64,000 nucleotides of DNA from Zantedeschia hybrid cultivar (Eukaryota > Streptophyta > Magnoliopsida > Alismatales > Araceae), in the NCBI GenBank assembly GCA_030544215.1, contig JARZZO010000016.1:38710001-38774000 (forward strand). Reading direction: 5' to 3'. Under the pieces are notes generated by a model. It searched no databases and was not told where the DNA came from. It was given only the letters and a program-made list of their open reading frames with translations. This document shows positions 63,141 to 64,000 of the stretch, piece after piece. A program made the position numbers and the translations under genes. Within the stretch, counting starts at the first letter, position 1. Each line of letters starts with the position of its first letter.

Positions 63141-64000
63141 TCTAGTCGGGCGGCAGCCGTTAGGTCACCCATTTTGAGTTATGGACACACAAGCAAGGCC
63201 AAAACATGTGTGCCGGGCGTGCGACCCATCAACCTACTAGCAATGGGGGAGAAAACATAGCATGTCACAACAAAAGCGTCGATTCGAGGCGTCAGCAAAA
63301 CGCTACCGTCTGTTCCAAAAACTAAACCCCCTTAGCGCCCCGGAACGGGAGTGGGGGACGGCCCTACGCGGAGGCAACAGCACCGGCTCTACGAAGTCCG
63401 AATCGAATCTTGTTGTTGGCTTTCCCGTGAATAATCATTGTTGGGTGCGAAGCAAGCGCTTCCAGCCGTTTCGCCTACTTCTTTCCTATTATGGCGCGGC
63501 GAAAATTAACGAAAAGCGAGATGAACGTGCTATTTGAAAATCGATTGATAGATGGCCTGATCTGTTTTGATAGATCGAAAGAGTAGGAATGGATAGAGAG
63601 GGAATCTTTCAATAATCAGGGAAATCTCCTCAAACTATCTATTTTTGAGACAAGAGAAATTATGGATCCATAAGAAAGAAATCAATATGTATCTGATGGA
63701 GTCTACATCGTACATAGAGCGCCCAAGCGCTTTTTTGTCCAGCTCAGTTCTCTTATCCATCGATCCAATGCACTGGGTTCATCCGGAAAAGCAACAAAAA
63801 TGGAGTTGTGTTGTTGTTGTTCGCCGCCTCGATGCATTCCCCGGCACCGTCCCACACAGAAAGAAAGAGCGTGGAGCCTCGACCCGACCTGTAGGTTCGC
63901 TAACGTAAAGCAAGGAGTTGAGCCTGAACTGGCGAACCGAAGTCACTTTCGTAACCATACTTCCTACATCTAACATGTGTCCAGTCTAGCAGGAACGCGC
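63141..64000. other. mitochondrial intron or spacer DNA
   Basis: Follows the nad4 exon and probably starts with its group II intron. The style is mitochondrial (GTGCGAAGCAAGCGCTTCC, GGCGCGGCGAAAATTAACG). The short open frames 63262-63537 and 63645-63908 have no domain that I know. The exact limits of intron and other DNA cannot be set from the sequence alone. Confidence 0.55.

Noticed and set aside
63262..63908. Short frames after nad4 considered as mitochondrial ribosomal protein or ATP synthase pieces
   Set aside because: No convincing protein words; more likely intron or spacer of mitochondrial DNA.

Overview
The window looks like nuclear chromosomal DNA of a flowering plant, from a heterochromatin-like region made almost entirely of nested LTR retrotransposons plus decayed organelle DNA. 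Support for this: plant Ty3 and Ty1/copia lineages with plant-type primer sites, solo and nested LTRs with target-site duplications, and a block of plastid genes (trnL-CAA, ycf15, ycf2, trnI-CAU, rpl23, rpl2, rps19, rpl22) in plastid order but full of stops, plus a mitochondrial nad4 fragment. The rpl2 copy begins with ACG, and ycf2 is present. This hints at a non-grass monocot or an early-diverging angiosperm, but that is a weak inference.

Layout. 1-7738: a Ty3 chromovirus (Tekay/Del type) on the minus strand, with a complete 2325 bp 5' LTR at 5414-7738 and a 3' LTR cut by the window start. 7739-10311: an old copia pol remnant split by a 314 bp MITE, then a scrap of LINE reverse transcriptase. 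10312-17493: Tat/Retand-type Ty3 element 1 (plus strand) with gag, protease, RT, RNase H, an extra archaeal-type RNase H, integrase, a 69 bp tandem array and the tail of an antisense gene fused to an LTR end. 17494-20694 and 30155-about 34300: one Ogre-like Ty3 element with a G-patch after its protease. It is split by a young copia element (20695-30154) with two nearly identical LTRs, a shrunken gag and a 1000-residue uninterrupted pol. 34301-36205: a Tat solo LTR with perfect target duplication, partly copied in a 739 bp tandem duplication. 36580-39404: a seven-exon plant mobile domain (PMD) gene on the minus strand with one frameshift and one premature stop. 40120-52655: the organelle block, with the middle of ycf2 replaced by non-plastid DNA. 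52656-about 62900: Tat element 2, inserted into the rpl22 copy, with a complete 5' LTR, degenerate gag-pol, a 67 bp tandem array and a longer, apparently spliced antisense gene with its own TATA box. About 62960-64000: mitochondrial DNA with the end of a nad4 exon.

The most unusual signal is a family of short hairpins with conserved arms (GGCGTC ... GACGCC flanked by A/T) and loops that all differ. Twelve lie in the chromovirus LTR, and nine lie in intron 1 and upstream of the unrelated PMD gene about 32 kb away. Two other structured arrays stand out: eleven small hairpins with compensating arm changes in the copia leader, and dimeric tandem repeats at the 3' end of both Tat elements. No gene in the window looks clearly intact and functional apart from the copia pol frame. 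All coordinates and domain calls come from reading the sequence; no database search was run.
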